From positions 558,001 to 622,000 of the forward strand of contig NZ_JAODBT010000001.1 of assembly GCF_027497995.1 (NCBI RefSeq): a stretch of DNA of 64,000 bases, given 5' to 3'. Of the stretch, positions 8,142 through 16,637 are shown piece by piece. Source of the DNA: Stenotrophomonas sp. Iso1. GTDB lineage: Bacteria; Pseudomonadota; Gammaproteobacteria; Xanthomonadales; Xanthomonadaceae. The notes under the pieces are model-generated. The model was not told where the DNA came from, searched no databases, and saw only the letters and a program-made list of their open reading frames with translations. A program made the translations under genes and the position numbers. How positions within the stretch are numbered: the stretch's first letter is position 1; each line of letters starts with the position of its first letter.

Positions 8142-9407
8142 ATGAAACAGGCAGATCTCCAGCAAAGGCTCGATACGTTGTGGCGCATGGAATCGCCGCG
8201 TCTGGTCGCTCGTCTGGCACGCATGCTGGGCGATCTGGACAGCGCCGAAGAACTTGCCCAGGACGCGCTGGTCGCCGCGCTTGAGCACTGGCCGCAGCAC
8301 GGCATTCCAGACAATCCCGCCGCCTGGTTGATGGCTACCGCACAGCGGCGCGCCATCGACCGCCTGCGGCAACGGCGTCTGCATGCGCAACGGCAGACGC
8401 AGGTGCTGGACGAGCAACAGGATTACGTCATGGGCGCGGATGCGCAGGATCATGTGGATGACATTGGCGACGACCTGCTGCGGCTGGTGTTTGTGGCCTG
8501 TCATCCGCTGTTGCCGGCCGATGCGCGCGTGGCACTTACCCTGCGCTTGCTGTGTGGCCTGACCACCCATGAAATCGCCCGTGCCTACCTGCAGCCAGAG
8601 CCCACCATCGCTCAGCGCATCGTGCGCGCCAAGCGGCTGTTGTCCGAGCGGAAGGTGCCGTTTGAAGTGCCGCGCCGGCATGAATTGACGCAGCGCCTGC
8701 AGTCGGTGCTGGACGTGGTGTATCTGGTCTTCAACGAAGGCTATGCCGCCAGTGCCGGCGATGATTGGACGCGGCCGACATTGTGCGAAGAAGCATTGCG
8801 GCTGGGCCGCGTGCTGGCCGGGCTGATGCCCAATGCCATTCCGGTGCTGGGCCTGCTCGCCTTGATGGAACTGCAGGCCTCGCGTTTGCGCGCACGCACC
8901 GGCGCTGACGGCGCGGCGGTGTTGCTGCTGGACCAGGACCGCAGCCGCTGGGATTGGCTGCAGATCGGGCGGGGGCAGGCAGCGTTGGAGAAAGCGCTGG
9001 AGCTGCACGACGGCAATGATCCATACGTGCTGCAGGCCGCCATCGCCGACTGCCACGCACGTGCGCGCCGTGCCGAGCAGACCGACTGGGCCCGCATTGC
9101 CACGCTGTACGCGCGGCTGGGTGAAGTGATGCCCTCGCCAGTGATCGAACTGAACCGTGCGATGGCCGTGGCCCAGGCGCAGGGGGCGGAAGCCGCCTGG
9201 CCGCTGTTGGAAGCACTGCAGCACGATGAGCGACTGCAGGGCTACGCGCCGTTGGCAGCGGTACGCGGCGATTTGCTGGCCCGGCTCGGCCGTCATGAAG
9301 AGGCGCGTGCGGCGTTCGAGCAGGCCGCCGAACTCAGCGGCAATGCGCGGGAGAGCCAAGTATTGCGGGCCCGTGCGGCGGCCATGCCCTCCGGCACTGC
9401 GCGCTGA
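8142..9407 (+). CDS. ECF42-type RNA polymerase sigma factor with C-terminal TPR extension
   Basis: 421-residue sigma-70 family factor. I start at ATG 8142 (MKQADLQQRLDTLWRMESPR), matching the family N-terminus; an in-frame ATG at 8091 would add 17 unlikely residues, and no strong RBS decides it. Region 2 covers about 10-80 (DLDSAEELAQDALVAALEHW, PAAWLMATAQRRAIDRLR) and region 4 about 125-165 (CGLTTHEIARAYLQPEPTIA). The remaining ~240 residues are the DUF6596/TPR extension that defines ECF42. There is no anti-sigma gene; in this group the extension itself is needed for activity. The surrounding DGPF, VOC and DUF1428 genes are its expected targets. The inducing signal is unknown. Confidence 0.93.
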   Translation: MKQADLQQRLDTLWRMESPRLVARLARMLGDLDSAEELAQDALVAALEHWPQHGIPDNPAAWLMATAQRRAIDRLRQRRLHAQRQTQVLDEQQDYVMGADAQDHVDDIGDDLLRLVFVACHPLLPADARVALTLRLLCGLTTHEIARAYLQPEPTIAQRIVRAKRLLSERKVPFEVPRRHELTQRLQSVLDVVYLVFNEGYAASAGDDWTRPTLCEEALRLGRVLAGLMPNAIPVLGLLALMELQASRLRARTGADGAAVLLLDQDRSRWDWLQIGRGQAALEKALELHDGNDPYVLQAAIADCHARARRAEQTDWARIATLYARLGEVMPSPVIELNRAMAVAQAQGAEAAWPLLEALQHDERLQGYAPLAAVRGDLLARLGRHEEARAAFEQAAELSGNARESQVLRARAAAMPSGTAR

Positions 9408-9458
9408 GTTGATCAGCTGGCTACACTCCAACGGTTGCCTGACCAGTGGAGAGAAAGC

Positions 9459-11108
9459 GTGAAGCGAGTAGTGATCAGCCTGTTGGCGATGTCGATATCC
9501 ACGGCCTTGATGGCCGCACCGCCCAAATTTGATGGTGCGCGGATTTCGGCCGATGTGAAGGAGCTTTCCTCCGACGCCTATGAAGGCCGTGCGCCGGCGA
9601 CGGCGGGCGAGCAGAAGACGGTGGCTTATCTGAGCAAGCAGTTTGCCGAGGCTGGCCTGCAGCCGGGTGGCGATCTTCAGGATGGCAAGCGCCTGTGGAC
9701 TCAGGCTGTGCCGTTGCTCAAAGGCGATATTGTCGGTGCGCCATCGCTCACATTGACGGGCCAGGGCAAGCCGCAGGTGCTGACCCAAGGCCAGGAGATC
9801 GCGGTGCGTGCGGCGATGAACGGTGACAGCCAAGTGGCCATCAACAATGCGCCGCTGGTGTTCGTCGGTTACGGCGTCAAGGCCGCCGAGCGCAACTGGG
9901 ACGACTTCAAGGGCGTGGACCTGAAGGGCAAGATCGCCGTGGTGCTGATCAACGACCCGGATTTTGAAACTGGCGTCGGCGATTTCGACGGCAAGGGCAT
10001 GACCTACTACGGTCGCTGGACCTACAAATATGAAGAAGGCGCGCGCCAGGGCGCGGCCGGCGTGTTGATCGTCCATGAAACCGCACCGGCCTCCTATGGC
10101 TGGGCGACGGTGGCCGGTTCCAACACCAACACCATGTTCGACGTGGTGCGGGACAACCCGGCAGAAGCACATCCGGCGCTGGAAGGCTGGGTGCAGCGTG
10201 ATCTGGCGGTGGAAATGTTCAAGCGTGCGGGCCTGGATTTCGACGCACTGAAGAAGCAGGCGCAGTCGCGTGATTTCCAGCCGGTTGAATTGAAGGGTGA
10301 AACCTTCTCGGCCAACTACCAGGTCAAGAACGAAGTCATCACCTCGCAGAATGTGGCAGCACGTCTGGAAGGCAGCAGCCATGCGGACGAGACCGTCATC
10401 TACAGCGCGCATTGGGACCACATCGGCGTGGGTGAGCCCGATGCACGCGGCGACCGTATTTTCAACGGCGCGATGGACAACGCCAGCGGCACGGCTGCGC
10501 TGGTGGAACTTGCACGTGGCTTTGCTGCACAGCCCAAGCCGCAACGCTCCATCGTGTTCCTCGCGGTCACGGCGGAAGAAAAGGGGTTGCTGGGTTCGGA
10601 GTACTACGCCAGCCATCCGCTGTATCCACTGGCCAAGACCGTGGCGGTGATCAACATGGACGGCATGGCGGCAAACAGCCCGTCGCGTGATTTCGGTATC
10701 TACGGCTCGGCGAAGATGGAGTTGCTGGATCAGCTGAAGGATGTCGCCAAGGGTTGGGATATCCGCTACACGCCAGACCCGAAGCCGGAAGCCGGTTTGT
10801 TCTTCCGCTCCGATCACTTCCCGTTCGCCAAGCGTGGCGTACCGGCGCTGTCGTACGCGGCGGGCCAGGATTGGATTGAGGGCGGCGTTGAAGCTGGCAA
10901 GAAGGCGTCGGACGATTACACCGCCAAGCGCTATCACCAACAGGGTGACGAGTGGCAGGCCGACTGGACCTTCGCGGGAGCGGTGCGTGACCTGGAAGTG
11001 GTCTACACCCTTGGCGAGAACCTGGCCAATTCGCGCGCATGGCCGAACTGGAGCCAGGAAGAAGCCTTCCGTGCGGTGCGTGATGCGAGCGCGGCAGAGC
11101 GGAAGTAA
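9459..11108 (+). CDS. Secreted M28 family zinc metallopeptidase
   Basis: 549-residue exported peptidase. I choose GTG 9459 because GGAGAG lies just upstream and the signal peptide VKRVVISLLAMSISTALMAA then starts at residue 1; an ATG at 9435 would put eight polar residues before it. A protease-associated domain is inserted between about residues 125 and 260 (VFVGYGVKAAERNWDDFKG). Zinc ligands typical of M28 are visible: His in SAHWDHIG, Asp in NGAMDNASGT, Glu-Glu in TAEEKGLLGS, Asp in INMDGMA, His in FRSDHFPF. The role is probably periplasmic or secreted aminopeptidase activity for peptide nutrition. Monocistronic, 51 nt after the sigma factor gene. Confidence 0.94.
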   Translation: MKRVVISLLAMSISTALMAAPPKFDGARISADVKELSSDAYEGRAPATAGEQKTVAYLSKQFAEAGLQPGGDLQDGKRLWTQAVPLLKGDIVGAPSLTLTGQGKPQVLTQGQEIAVRAAMNGDSQVAINNAPLVFVGYGVKAAERNWDDFKGVDLKGKIAVVLINDPDFETGVGDFDGKGMTYYGRWTYKYEEGARQGAAGVLIVHETAPASYGWATVAGSNTNTMFDVVRDNPAEAHPALEGWVQRDLAVEMFKRAGLDFDALKKQAQSRDFQPVELKGETFSANYQVKNEVITSQNVAARLEGSSHADETVIYSAHWDHIGVGEPDARGDRIFNGAMDNASGTAALVELARGFAAQPKPQRSIVFLAVTAEEKGLLGSEYYASHPLYPLAKTVAVINMDGMAANSPSRDFGIYGSAKMELLDQLKDVAKGWDIRYTPDPKPEAGLFFRSDHFPFAKRGVPALSYAAGQDWIEGGVEAGKKASDDYTAKRYHQQGDEWQADWTFAGAVRDLEVVYTLGENLANSRAWPNWSQEEAFRAVRDASAAERK

Positions 11109-11121
11109 GCGCTAGGTGGGT

Positions 11122-11292
11122 CCCTTCTCCCGCACGCGGGGGAAGGGGGCAACGTGGCTGCTTTTCGGAACAGCGCGGTCTGGGGCAAAGTTCCGGCAAG
11201 CCAACTGACAGGCACCCGTTCCAACCCTCCCTTGCCGCTGGCAAAGGGAGGGAGCGTGGCGGCATAAGTCCCTCTCCCGTTGGCGGGGCGGG
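11122..11292. repeat. Cluster of GC-rich palindromic repeats
   Basis: Three stem-loops sit in the 269-nt gap: 11122-11148 (CCCTTCTCCCGC / GGGGGAAGGGG), 11225-11252 (CCCTCCCTTGCC, loop GCTG, GCAAAGGGAGGG) and about 11269-11292 (a degenerate CCCTCTCCCGTT/GGCGGGGCGGGG). They belong to the CTCTCCCGC-palindrome family seen throughout the window. The first may also terminate the M28 gene. Confidence 0.65.
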
Positions 11293-11377
11293 GGGCGATG
11301 CCTGCTCTTGCCATTGATTCGCGCCTTCTTCGGCCTCACTCACCTACCATTGGTGTGGGCAGCAGCAAGGAACAGGG

Positions 11378-13366
11378 ATGTCGATCAAGAGTGTGTGGGG
11401 CGTGGTGTTCTGGCTGGCGGGTATGGCCGCCCCGTTGTGTGCCGGCGCTGCGACGTTGCCGCCAAACTGGCAGATTCTGCCAACCTCGCCGGACCTCGTT
11501 GAAGAGGGTCTTCCTTCTGCGCTACGCACTCCCGAATTGGGCAAGGACGGCAAGCGCCTGGCACGGGTGCAGATGGTCGTGGACCTGCCGTTCGCGCAGG
11601 TGTTGCCGGTGGTGCAGCGGGCACTGAAGCCGATGGGCACGTTTGCCGGTGAACTCAACAGCAACCCGGTAGCGCGTATCGACCAAGGCTGGGGCGATGT
11701 GCTGTTGGCACGTCGGCCTGAGCTGGTGCGCGAATATTTGCGTCAGTACGAGTTGCCCACCCTGCAGCAGTACGTCAGCGATGGGGCGTTGCTTGAATCG
11801 GAAATCCCCGGTCGCATGGCGAGGCTGGAACGGAACTTCCGTTTTGAGGGACGCGGCGAACGCATGCCTGCCCTGCATGACGCCTTCAACTACTGGACCG
11901 GCAGCGCGCAGCAACGTCACGGCGGCACAGGGCGCAGCACCAGCACGATTCATGTCCGCGTGACGCAGCTTGATGCGGTGATGGGCCGTCCGGCCACTGC
12001 GGTCACGCTGTGGCGTACCGATGACTGGCCCAACCCCGGTGGTGGCATCGTAGGGCAGTTGCGTGCGCTTGCGGACGTCAACATTTTCAGCAGCGGGCCA
12101 CAGACGAGGATTCAGCGCAACAGCGTGCCGCAGCCGGTGTTCAATCCGGTGTTCGAGGCGTTGAGCGTGCTGCCGGGTGCGGGGCTACGGATCGGTGCAG
12201 GGGCATCTGACTGGATCGCTCCGCCCAGACCGGTTGCTTCCATCATCGAGCCGCAGCGTCAGGCACCCGATGCCGACGCGCCGACCATCAAGGCCAATCG
12301 GGTGCTGCGTATCGAGCAGGTGATGGCGCTCAAAACCTACGAAGCCGACGGCATGCAGGTACTGGCCGATGGCAGCGTACTGCTGGTGCAGAACTATCCC
12401 TTCACCGTGATGCGCTGGTCGGCGGCGGACGGCCAAGCGCCACAAACCCTGTGGACTTCCCCACAACAAAGTGTGGGCCGCTGGATGTTGTCGGCCGACG
12501 CACGCGGGCAGGTGGCACATCTGCTGGTGGATGGGCAGGTGATGCGCTATGACACCGCCCATCCGGGGCTGGTCAGGCATCCCTTGGCGTTCGCCGAGAA
12601 GGGGGTGCTTGGCGACAACTACGTCCGCTACTTCCACGATGGCAATGGAATTCCGTTGGCGTACCGCCGTGACTACGCCGGCAGGCGCGAAACCTTCAAG
12701 TTGTGGGCACCCACTCAGACCGCCTCCGGTGATGGCGCGCGTTGGGATTACGCCCTGCGTCTGGCCGCGCCGCGTCAGCATGTGATGCGCGGGGATTTTC
12801 CCGGCAACGCACAGTCCAAGCCGGTGCAATGGGATGGGCCGATGACCAACCTCTGGATCGAGGACGTATTTGGTTTGACCGAACTGGACGGGAGCACTGT
12901 CCGGGTGCTGCGGGTGTTGCCACTGCCGCGCCGCTTCGGCGGGGCCGATACCCAGGATGACATCGGCATGGCGCAATGGACGCCGGAACCGTTTGGTTCT
13001 ACCAAGGGCCGTTGGATCGCGGTCGGCTTCGTGTTGATGGACGGTGAGCGCCGCAACCCCGGCATGCACGTGGTTGATGTGGAAAGTGGCAAGGTGCGTT
13101 ACTCGCTGACCCTGCCCGGGCGGGACTCGCTCCCGCTTGCCGCCGGGTCACCTGATGGGCGCCTGCTGGTGCTGGGTGGCGGAGCGGCGGGCGTGCTATG
13201 GAACCTGGACAGCGGCCGCTCGTTGACCTTGCAGACCGATCGCGACACCTGCTCGGAGCTGCGGGAGCTGCAATGGAGTGCCGATGGCAAGCGGCTATGG
13301 GGGCGTTGCGTCAATGCGCTGGTGCAATGGGAGTTGTCCCCGGCCTGGCAGTCGAAACAGGGATGA
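11378..13366 (+). CDS. Large secreted protein of unknown function, WD40/propeller-like C-terminal half
   Basis: 662 residues with a clear signal peptide (MSIKSVWGVVFWLAGMAAPL, cleavage near AGA|A, about residue 25). I do not recognise the family. The N-terminal half (about 30-290) is mixed alpha/beta. From about residue 315 short repeats with a beta-propeller feel appear: MQVLADGSVLLVQNYPFTVM, WMLSADARGQVAHLLVDGQV, AAGSPDGRLLVLGGGAAGVL, LQWSADGKRLWGRCVNALVQ. Periplasmic or surface location is inferred. It overlaps the next gene by 4 nt (ATGA), so the GNAT enzyme is translationally coupled to it. The preceding gap is filled by repeats and no promoter is evident. Confidence 0.8.
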   Translation: MSIKSVWGVVFWLAGMAAPLCAGAATLPPNWQILPTSPDLVEEGLPSALRTPELGKDGKRLARVQMVVDLPFAQVLPVVQRALKPMGTFAGELNSNPVARIDQGWGDVLLARRPELVREYLRQYELPTLQQYVSDGALLESEIPGRMARLERNFRFEGRGERMPALHDAFNYWTGSAQQRHGGTGRSTSTIHVRVTQLDAVMGRPATAVTLWRTDDWPNPGGGIVGQLRALADVNIFSSGPQTRIQRNSVPQPVFNPVFEALSVLPGAGLRIGAGASDWIAPPRPVASIIEPQRQAPDADAPTIKANRVLRIEQVMALKTYEADGMQVLADGSVLLVQNYPFTVMRWSAADGQAPQTLWTSPQQSVGRWMLSADARGQVAHLLVDGQVMRYDTAHPGLVRHPLAFAEKGVLGDNYVRYFHDGNGIPLAYRRDYAGRRETFKLWAPTQTASGDGARWDYALRLAAPRQHVMRGDFPGNAQSKPVQWDGPMTNLWIEDVFGLTELDGSTVRVLRVLPLPRRFGGADTQDDIGMAQWTPEPFGSTKGRWIAVGFVLMDGERRNPGMHVVDVESGKVRYSLTLPGRDSLPLAAGSPDGRLLVLGGGAAGVLWNLDSGRSLTLQTDRDTCSELRELQWSADGKRLWGRCVNALVQWELSPAWQSKQG

Positions 13367-13845
13367 CCCGTATGCCGGTTCTGGAAAGCACCGCGATGCC
13401 TTTCACCGTACGCCGTGCCGTTGCTGCCGATGTCGAAGCCTTGTTCGATATCCGCACCAGCGTCACCCAGAACCATCTCTCGCGTGAGCAGTTGGCGCAG
13501 AGGGGGATTGATGCCGAAGCACTCGCCGCGGCAGTCTCGTCGGCGCCGTGTGCCTGGCTGGCGGAAGTCGAGGGCCAGGCGGTGGCGTTCTCGATGATCG
13601 ATCTCGACGACGCCTGTCTGTTCGCGGTTTTCGTCAGGCCTGCCTTTGAGGGGCAGGGCCTGGGTACGGCGGTGCTGCAGCCGGCCGAACAGGCACTGTT
13701 TGCGCAGCATGCCCGGATCTGGCTCAGCACGGATGGGCGTGAACGGGTGCGCGCCAATGGGTTCTATCGTCGCCACGGCTGGGTGCAGGTGGCGGACCTG
13801 GAGGACGGCGACGTGCGCTACGAGAAGGCTCGCTCTCGCCGTTGA
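13363..13845 (+). CDS. GNAT family N-acetyltransferase
   Basis: 160-residue acetyl-CoA-dependent acetyltransferase. ATG 13363 overlaps the previous stop (ATGA); in-frame ATGs at 13372 and 13396 are alternatives. MPFTVRRAVAADVEALFDIR is a typical GNAT opening, and motif A, VRPAFEGQGLGTAVLQPAEQ (about residues 91-110), is the acetyl-CoA pyrophosphate-binding loop. The closing FYRRHGWVQVADLEDGDVRY is the usual motif B end. Acceptor unknown. Coupling to the secreted unknown protein is the only functional clue. Confidence 0.88.
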   Translation: MTRMPVLESTAMPFTVRRAVAADVEALFDIRTSVTQNHLSREQLAQRGIDAEALAAAVSSAPCAWLAEVEGQAVAFSMIDLDDACLFAVFVRPAFEGQGLGTAVLQPAEQALFAQHARIWLSTDGRERVRANGFYRRHGWVQVADLEDGDVRYEKARSRR

Positions 13846-13965
13846 ACGGGTCCGATCGACGGCTTGCCCGGTTTGGTCGCTGAATTCCGGGTTTCGTCGC
13901 ACGGCGCTTGTGTCGCGGCTGCCGCCACTTATCCTCGACGCCAGCTTCCCACTCCGGCCACGACC

Positions 13966-15273
13966 ATGTTCGCCAGCCTCTTCCTCGGTTTCCGCATTCT
14001 CGCTGTCTGGGCACTCGCGCTCGTTGTTGGCGGTTTTCTGTGGAGTGGCTTGTTCAGCGGCATGGACGAACCGCCGGGCTGGATTTACGGCCTGCTGGCG
14101 ATGACGCTGATGGTGTTCACCCTGAGCGCCATCGTCGGCCATATCCGCCGCGTCTCGCTCATTGCCGACCGCCTCGACACGCAGACCTTGGGCAACCGCC
14201 ACCGGCGCCAGGTGGAGCTGCCGTTGGATGCGCCTACCGCCTTCCGTCTGCTGGAAGAGGTCATCGGCCAGATGCCCCGGCTGGAAGGATTCGAGCGTTC
14301 GGTTGGCACCCTGCAGCTGCGCGCGTTGCAGCGCCGCGCCGATCCCTATGGTGACCGCCCGCCGTCGCGCTGGAACCTGCTGGCGCGGCTGGCGATCAAG
14401 CGCAACCAGATTACCGCGCGCGTGGTCCCGGGCACGGATACCTGCAGCGTGACGCTGTTGTTTGAACCCGATGCCGGTGCCTGGGTGGATCTGCTGCTGC
14501 TGGATGAAGGCAGCAACTTCGAGAACGCTGAAGCAGTCACGCACGCCCTCAGCGGCAAGGTCGCCGAGCAGCGTCGCGAAGAACGCGAACACGCGGCCCG
14601 CACCGAGGCCGAGAAGGAGCTCACCGTGGCCCGCCTCAACCTGCTGCATGCACAGGTTGAGCCGCACTTCCTCTACAACACGCTGGCCAACGCCCAGGTG
14701 CTGACCCGCTCCGATCCTGAGCGCGCCGAACAGATGCTTGGCCACCTGATTCACTACCTGCGCAGCTCGCTGCCGGGCATCGACCAATCGGTGTCCACGC
14801 TCGGTCAGGAACTGGACCGCGTGCACGCCTATCTGGAAATTCTGCGCATCCGCATGGGCGCACGCTTGGCCCTGCATATCGACGTCCCCGAATCGCTGTA
14901 CCACGTGGCGCTGCCGTCGATGTCGCTGCAGACACTGGTGGAAAACGCGATCAAGCACGGGCTGGAGCCGAAGTCCGGTGGCGGTACCGTTTGGATTCTG
15001 GCGCGCGAGCTGGGCGGCCAATTGACCGTGACCGTGGCCGATGATGGCCAGGGCATCACCACCCACAGCAACGGCACCGGCATTGGTCTGAAGAACCTGC
15101 GTGAACGACTGCGCCTGACTTGCGGCGAACAGTCGTCGCTGGCGATGGTCTCCAACTTCCCAAGCGGCGTGGCGGCGACCATCAGCCTGCCGTATGTGGC
15201 GCCCGTGCTGCCGCTGCAGGTACCTGCAAGCGTGGTGATTCCGCCGGTGCCGGAGTACCCGCATGTCCCTTGA
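13966..15273 (+). CDS. LytS/YehU-type sensor histidine kinase
   Basis: 435-residue membrane kinase. ATG 13966 (MFASLFLGFRILAVWALALV) puts the first membrane segment at about 5-25 and a second at about 40-62; the 34 residues encoded upstream are not membrane-like. A cytoplasmic linker and coiled coil (about 200-222, REEREHAARTEAEKEL) precede the His_kinase domain, with the phospho-acceptor His near 234 in QVEPHFLYNTLANAQ. An HATPase domain follows (LVENAIKHGLEPKSGGGTV; DDGQGI; GTGIGLKNL). Its stop overlaps the LytTR regulator start by 11 nt, so this is a two-component pair. Too few membrane helices for AlgZ/LytS proper. Confidence 0.93.
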   Translation: MFASLFLGFRILAVWALALVVGGFLWSGLFSGMDEPPGWIYGLLAMTLMVFTLSAIVGHIRRVSLIADRLDTQTLGNRHRRQVELPLDAPTAFRLLEEVIGQMPRLEGFERSVGTLQLRALQRRADPYGDRPPSRWNLLARLAIKRNQITARVVPGTDTCSVTLLFEPDAGAWVDLLLLDEGSNFENAEAVTHALSGKVAEQRREEREHAARTEAEKELTVARLNLLHAQVEPHFLYNTLANAQVLTRSDPERAEQMLGHLIHYLRSSLPGIDQSVSTLGQELDRVHAYLEILRIRMGARLALHIDVPESLYHVALPSMSLQTLVENAIKHGLEPKSGGGTVWILARELGGQLTVTVADDGQGITTHSNGTGIGLKNLRERLRLTCGEQSSLAMVSNFPSGVAATISLPYVAPVLPLQVPASVVIPPVPEYPHVP

Positions 15274-16036
15274 AGCGCTCATTGCCGAAGACGAACCGCT
15301 GTTGCGTGAGGCATTGCTGCAGCAACTGCAGCGGTTGTGGCCGGAGCTGGTGATCGTGGCCGAATGCGAGGACGGCGCCGCGGCACTGGAAGCGCTGGAA
15401 ACCCACCAGCCGGACTTGGCGTTCCTCGACATCCGCATGCCCGGCATCACCGGCATCGATGTGGCCCGTGCACTGCAGAACGTGAGCCCGCAGACGCAGG
15501 TGGTGTTCGTTACCGCTTATGACCAGTACGCCATCGCTGCGTTTGAACAAGGCGCGGTGGATTACCTGCTCAAGCCGGTGACCGACGAACGCTTGCTGGC
15601 CACGCGCCAACGCGTGTTGGCACGGCGCCAGGCGGGAATGCCGGATCCCAGCATGCTGGACCGCTTGTTGAAACAACTGGTGCAGCAACCGGGCGCACCG
15701 CAAAGCGCACCGCCGTTGGCCTGGATCACTGCCAGCAACGGCCGCGAGACGCGCCTGGTGATGCTGGACGAAGTGCTGTATTTCCGCGCCGACAGTAAAT
15801 ACACCTCGGTGGTCACTGCCGACGAAGAACTGTTGTTGCGCAGCTCGTTACGTGAGTTGGCCGCAGCGTTGGACCCGAACTGTTTCCGCCAGGTGCATCG
15901 CTCCACCATCGTCAACATGAAAGCGGTGGTGTCGGTGAGCCGTGAGGAAACCGGGCGTGGCGTACTGCGCCTGAAACACCGCAGCGAAACACTGGTGGTC
16001 AGCCAACCCTTCATGAGTCTGTTCCGCGGCATGTGA
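15263..16036 (+). CDS. LytTR-family response regulator
   Basis: 257-residue regulator paired with the kinase. The receiver domain (about 1-120) has acidic EDE near residues 9-11, the phospho-acceptor Asp near 56 in FLDIRMPGITGIDVA, Thr in VFVTAYDQYAIAAFE and Lys in DYLLKPVTDERLL. The LytTR DNA-binding domain (about 150-250) shows YFRADSKYTSVVTADEE and the diagnostic FRQVHRSTIVNMKAV. LytTR proteins bind short direct repeats. Overall it resembles the AlgR group in length and domain order, but target genes cannot be read here. Confidence 0.94.
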   Translation: MSLEALIAEDEPLLREALLQQLQRLWPELVIVAECEDGAAALEALETHQPDLAFLDIRMPGITGIDVARALQNVSPQTQVVFVTAYDQYAIAAFEQGAVDYLLKPVTDERLLATRQRVLARRQAGMPDPSMLDRLLKQLVQQPGAPQSAPPLAWITASNGRETRLVMLDEVLYFRADSKYTSVVTADEELLLRSSLRELAAALDPNCFRQVHRSTIVNMKAVVSVSREETGRGVLRLKHRSETLVVSQPFMSLFRGM

Positions 16037-16066
16037 TGCCGCCACCGCTTTGCCAGGAGAAGTGCC

Positions 16067-16396
16067 ATGCATTACCTGACCATGTTGCTGGGCAGTCTGT
16101 TATCGATGCTGGGAATCAACGAGCCGCCCGGGCAGACGTCGGTGACGCGCATCAGTGGTGAACACACGCTGCTGAGCCGCACGACCGTGCGCTCCGGCGT
16201 CGCCAACTTCCAGTGCCTGCAGAGCGAGAGCGGCAGCTGTTTCTATCAGTTGTATCGCGAGCAGTGCGGCGTAGGGCAGGGCACGCAAGTCTGCAATCGC
16301 AAACCATTGATGGATTTCGTGGTGCTGGTCGGGCGCACCCGCCAGATGACTGATTTGCCGGAGGGTTTTGCCCAGCAGGTGTTGATCCGCAAATGA
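16067..16396 (+). CDS. Small hypothetical protein after the LytTR regulator
   Basis: 109 residues, start ATG 16067 after CCAGGAGAAGTGCC (good RBS), 30 nt after the regulator, hence probably in the same transcript. A hydrophobic N-terminus (MHYLTMLLGSLLSMLG) may be a signal anchor. Five Cys follow, including CLQSESGSC and CGVGQGTQVC, which could form disulfides if exported. I do not recognise the family. A perfect 11-bp stem-loop begins at its stop codon. Confidence 0.7.
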   Translation: MHYLTMLLGSLLSMLGINEPPGQTSVTRISGEHTLLSRTTVRSGVANFQCLQSESGSCFYQLYREQCGVGQGTQVCNRKPLMDFVVLVGRTRQMTDLPEGFAQQVLIRK

Positions 16397-16422
16397 CATC
16401 GCCGCGACGAGCGCGGCGATGT
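16396..16422 (+). terminator. Stem-loop at end of the LytTR operon
   Basis: ACATCGCCGCG / CGCGGCGATGT form a perfect 11-bp stem with a 5-nt loop, directly at the stop codon of the preceding gene. No U tract follows, so termination is inferred. Confidence 0.5.
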
Positions 16423-16637
16423 GTGGGTTGTGGCTTCGGTTTCACTTCAGGCCTGGCGTTGACTTCCGTGCCGGCTCAGCTGTCTCTCGCTTCACCCACG
16501 CGCGGCTGAAGGTGCCCAGCGAAGTGGATGAGGGGCGCTTTGAACTCGACGTGTGGGCTGTGGCTTTGCTCTTGCTCCCTTCTCCCGCGAGCGGGAGAAG
16601 GTGCCCCCGCGGGGCGGATGAGGGGTGCTTTGAACTC
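16418..16637. repeat. Degenerate direct repeats with a CTTCTCCCGC palindrome
   Basis: GATGTGTGGGTTGTGGCTT (16419) recurs as GACGTGTGGGCTGTGGCTT (about 16548). The segments at about 16491-16546 and 16579-16637 are two copies of one unit, both ending GGATGAGGGG(C/T)GCTTTGAACTC. The second contains the perfect palindrome CCTTCTCCCGC-GA-GCGGGAGAAGG (16578-16601). GCTTTGAAC also occurs in the repeat cluster at 46432. Confidence 0.6.

Noticed and set aside
7974..10940. 988-codon open frame on the minus strand
   Set aside because: Antisense shadow of the sigma factor and M28 genes; His/Arg/Gln-rich composition and no domain recognised.
13099..15456. 785-codon open frame on the minus strand
   Set aside because: Shadow of the GNAT and histidine kinase genes, which have clear motifs on the plus strand.
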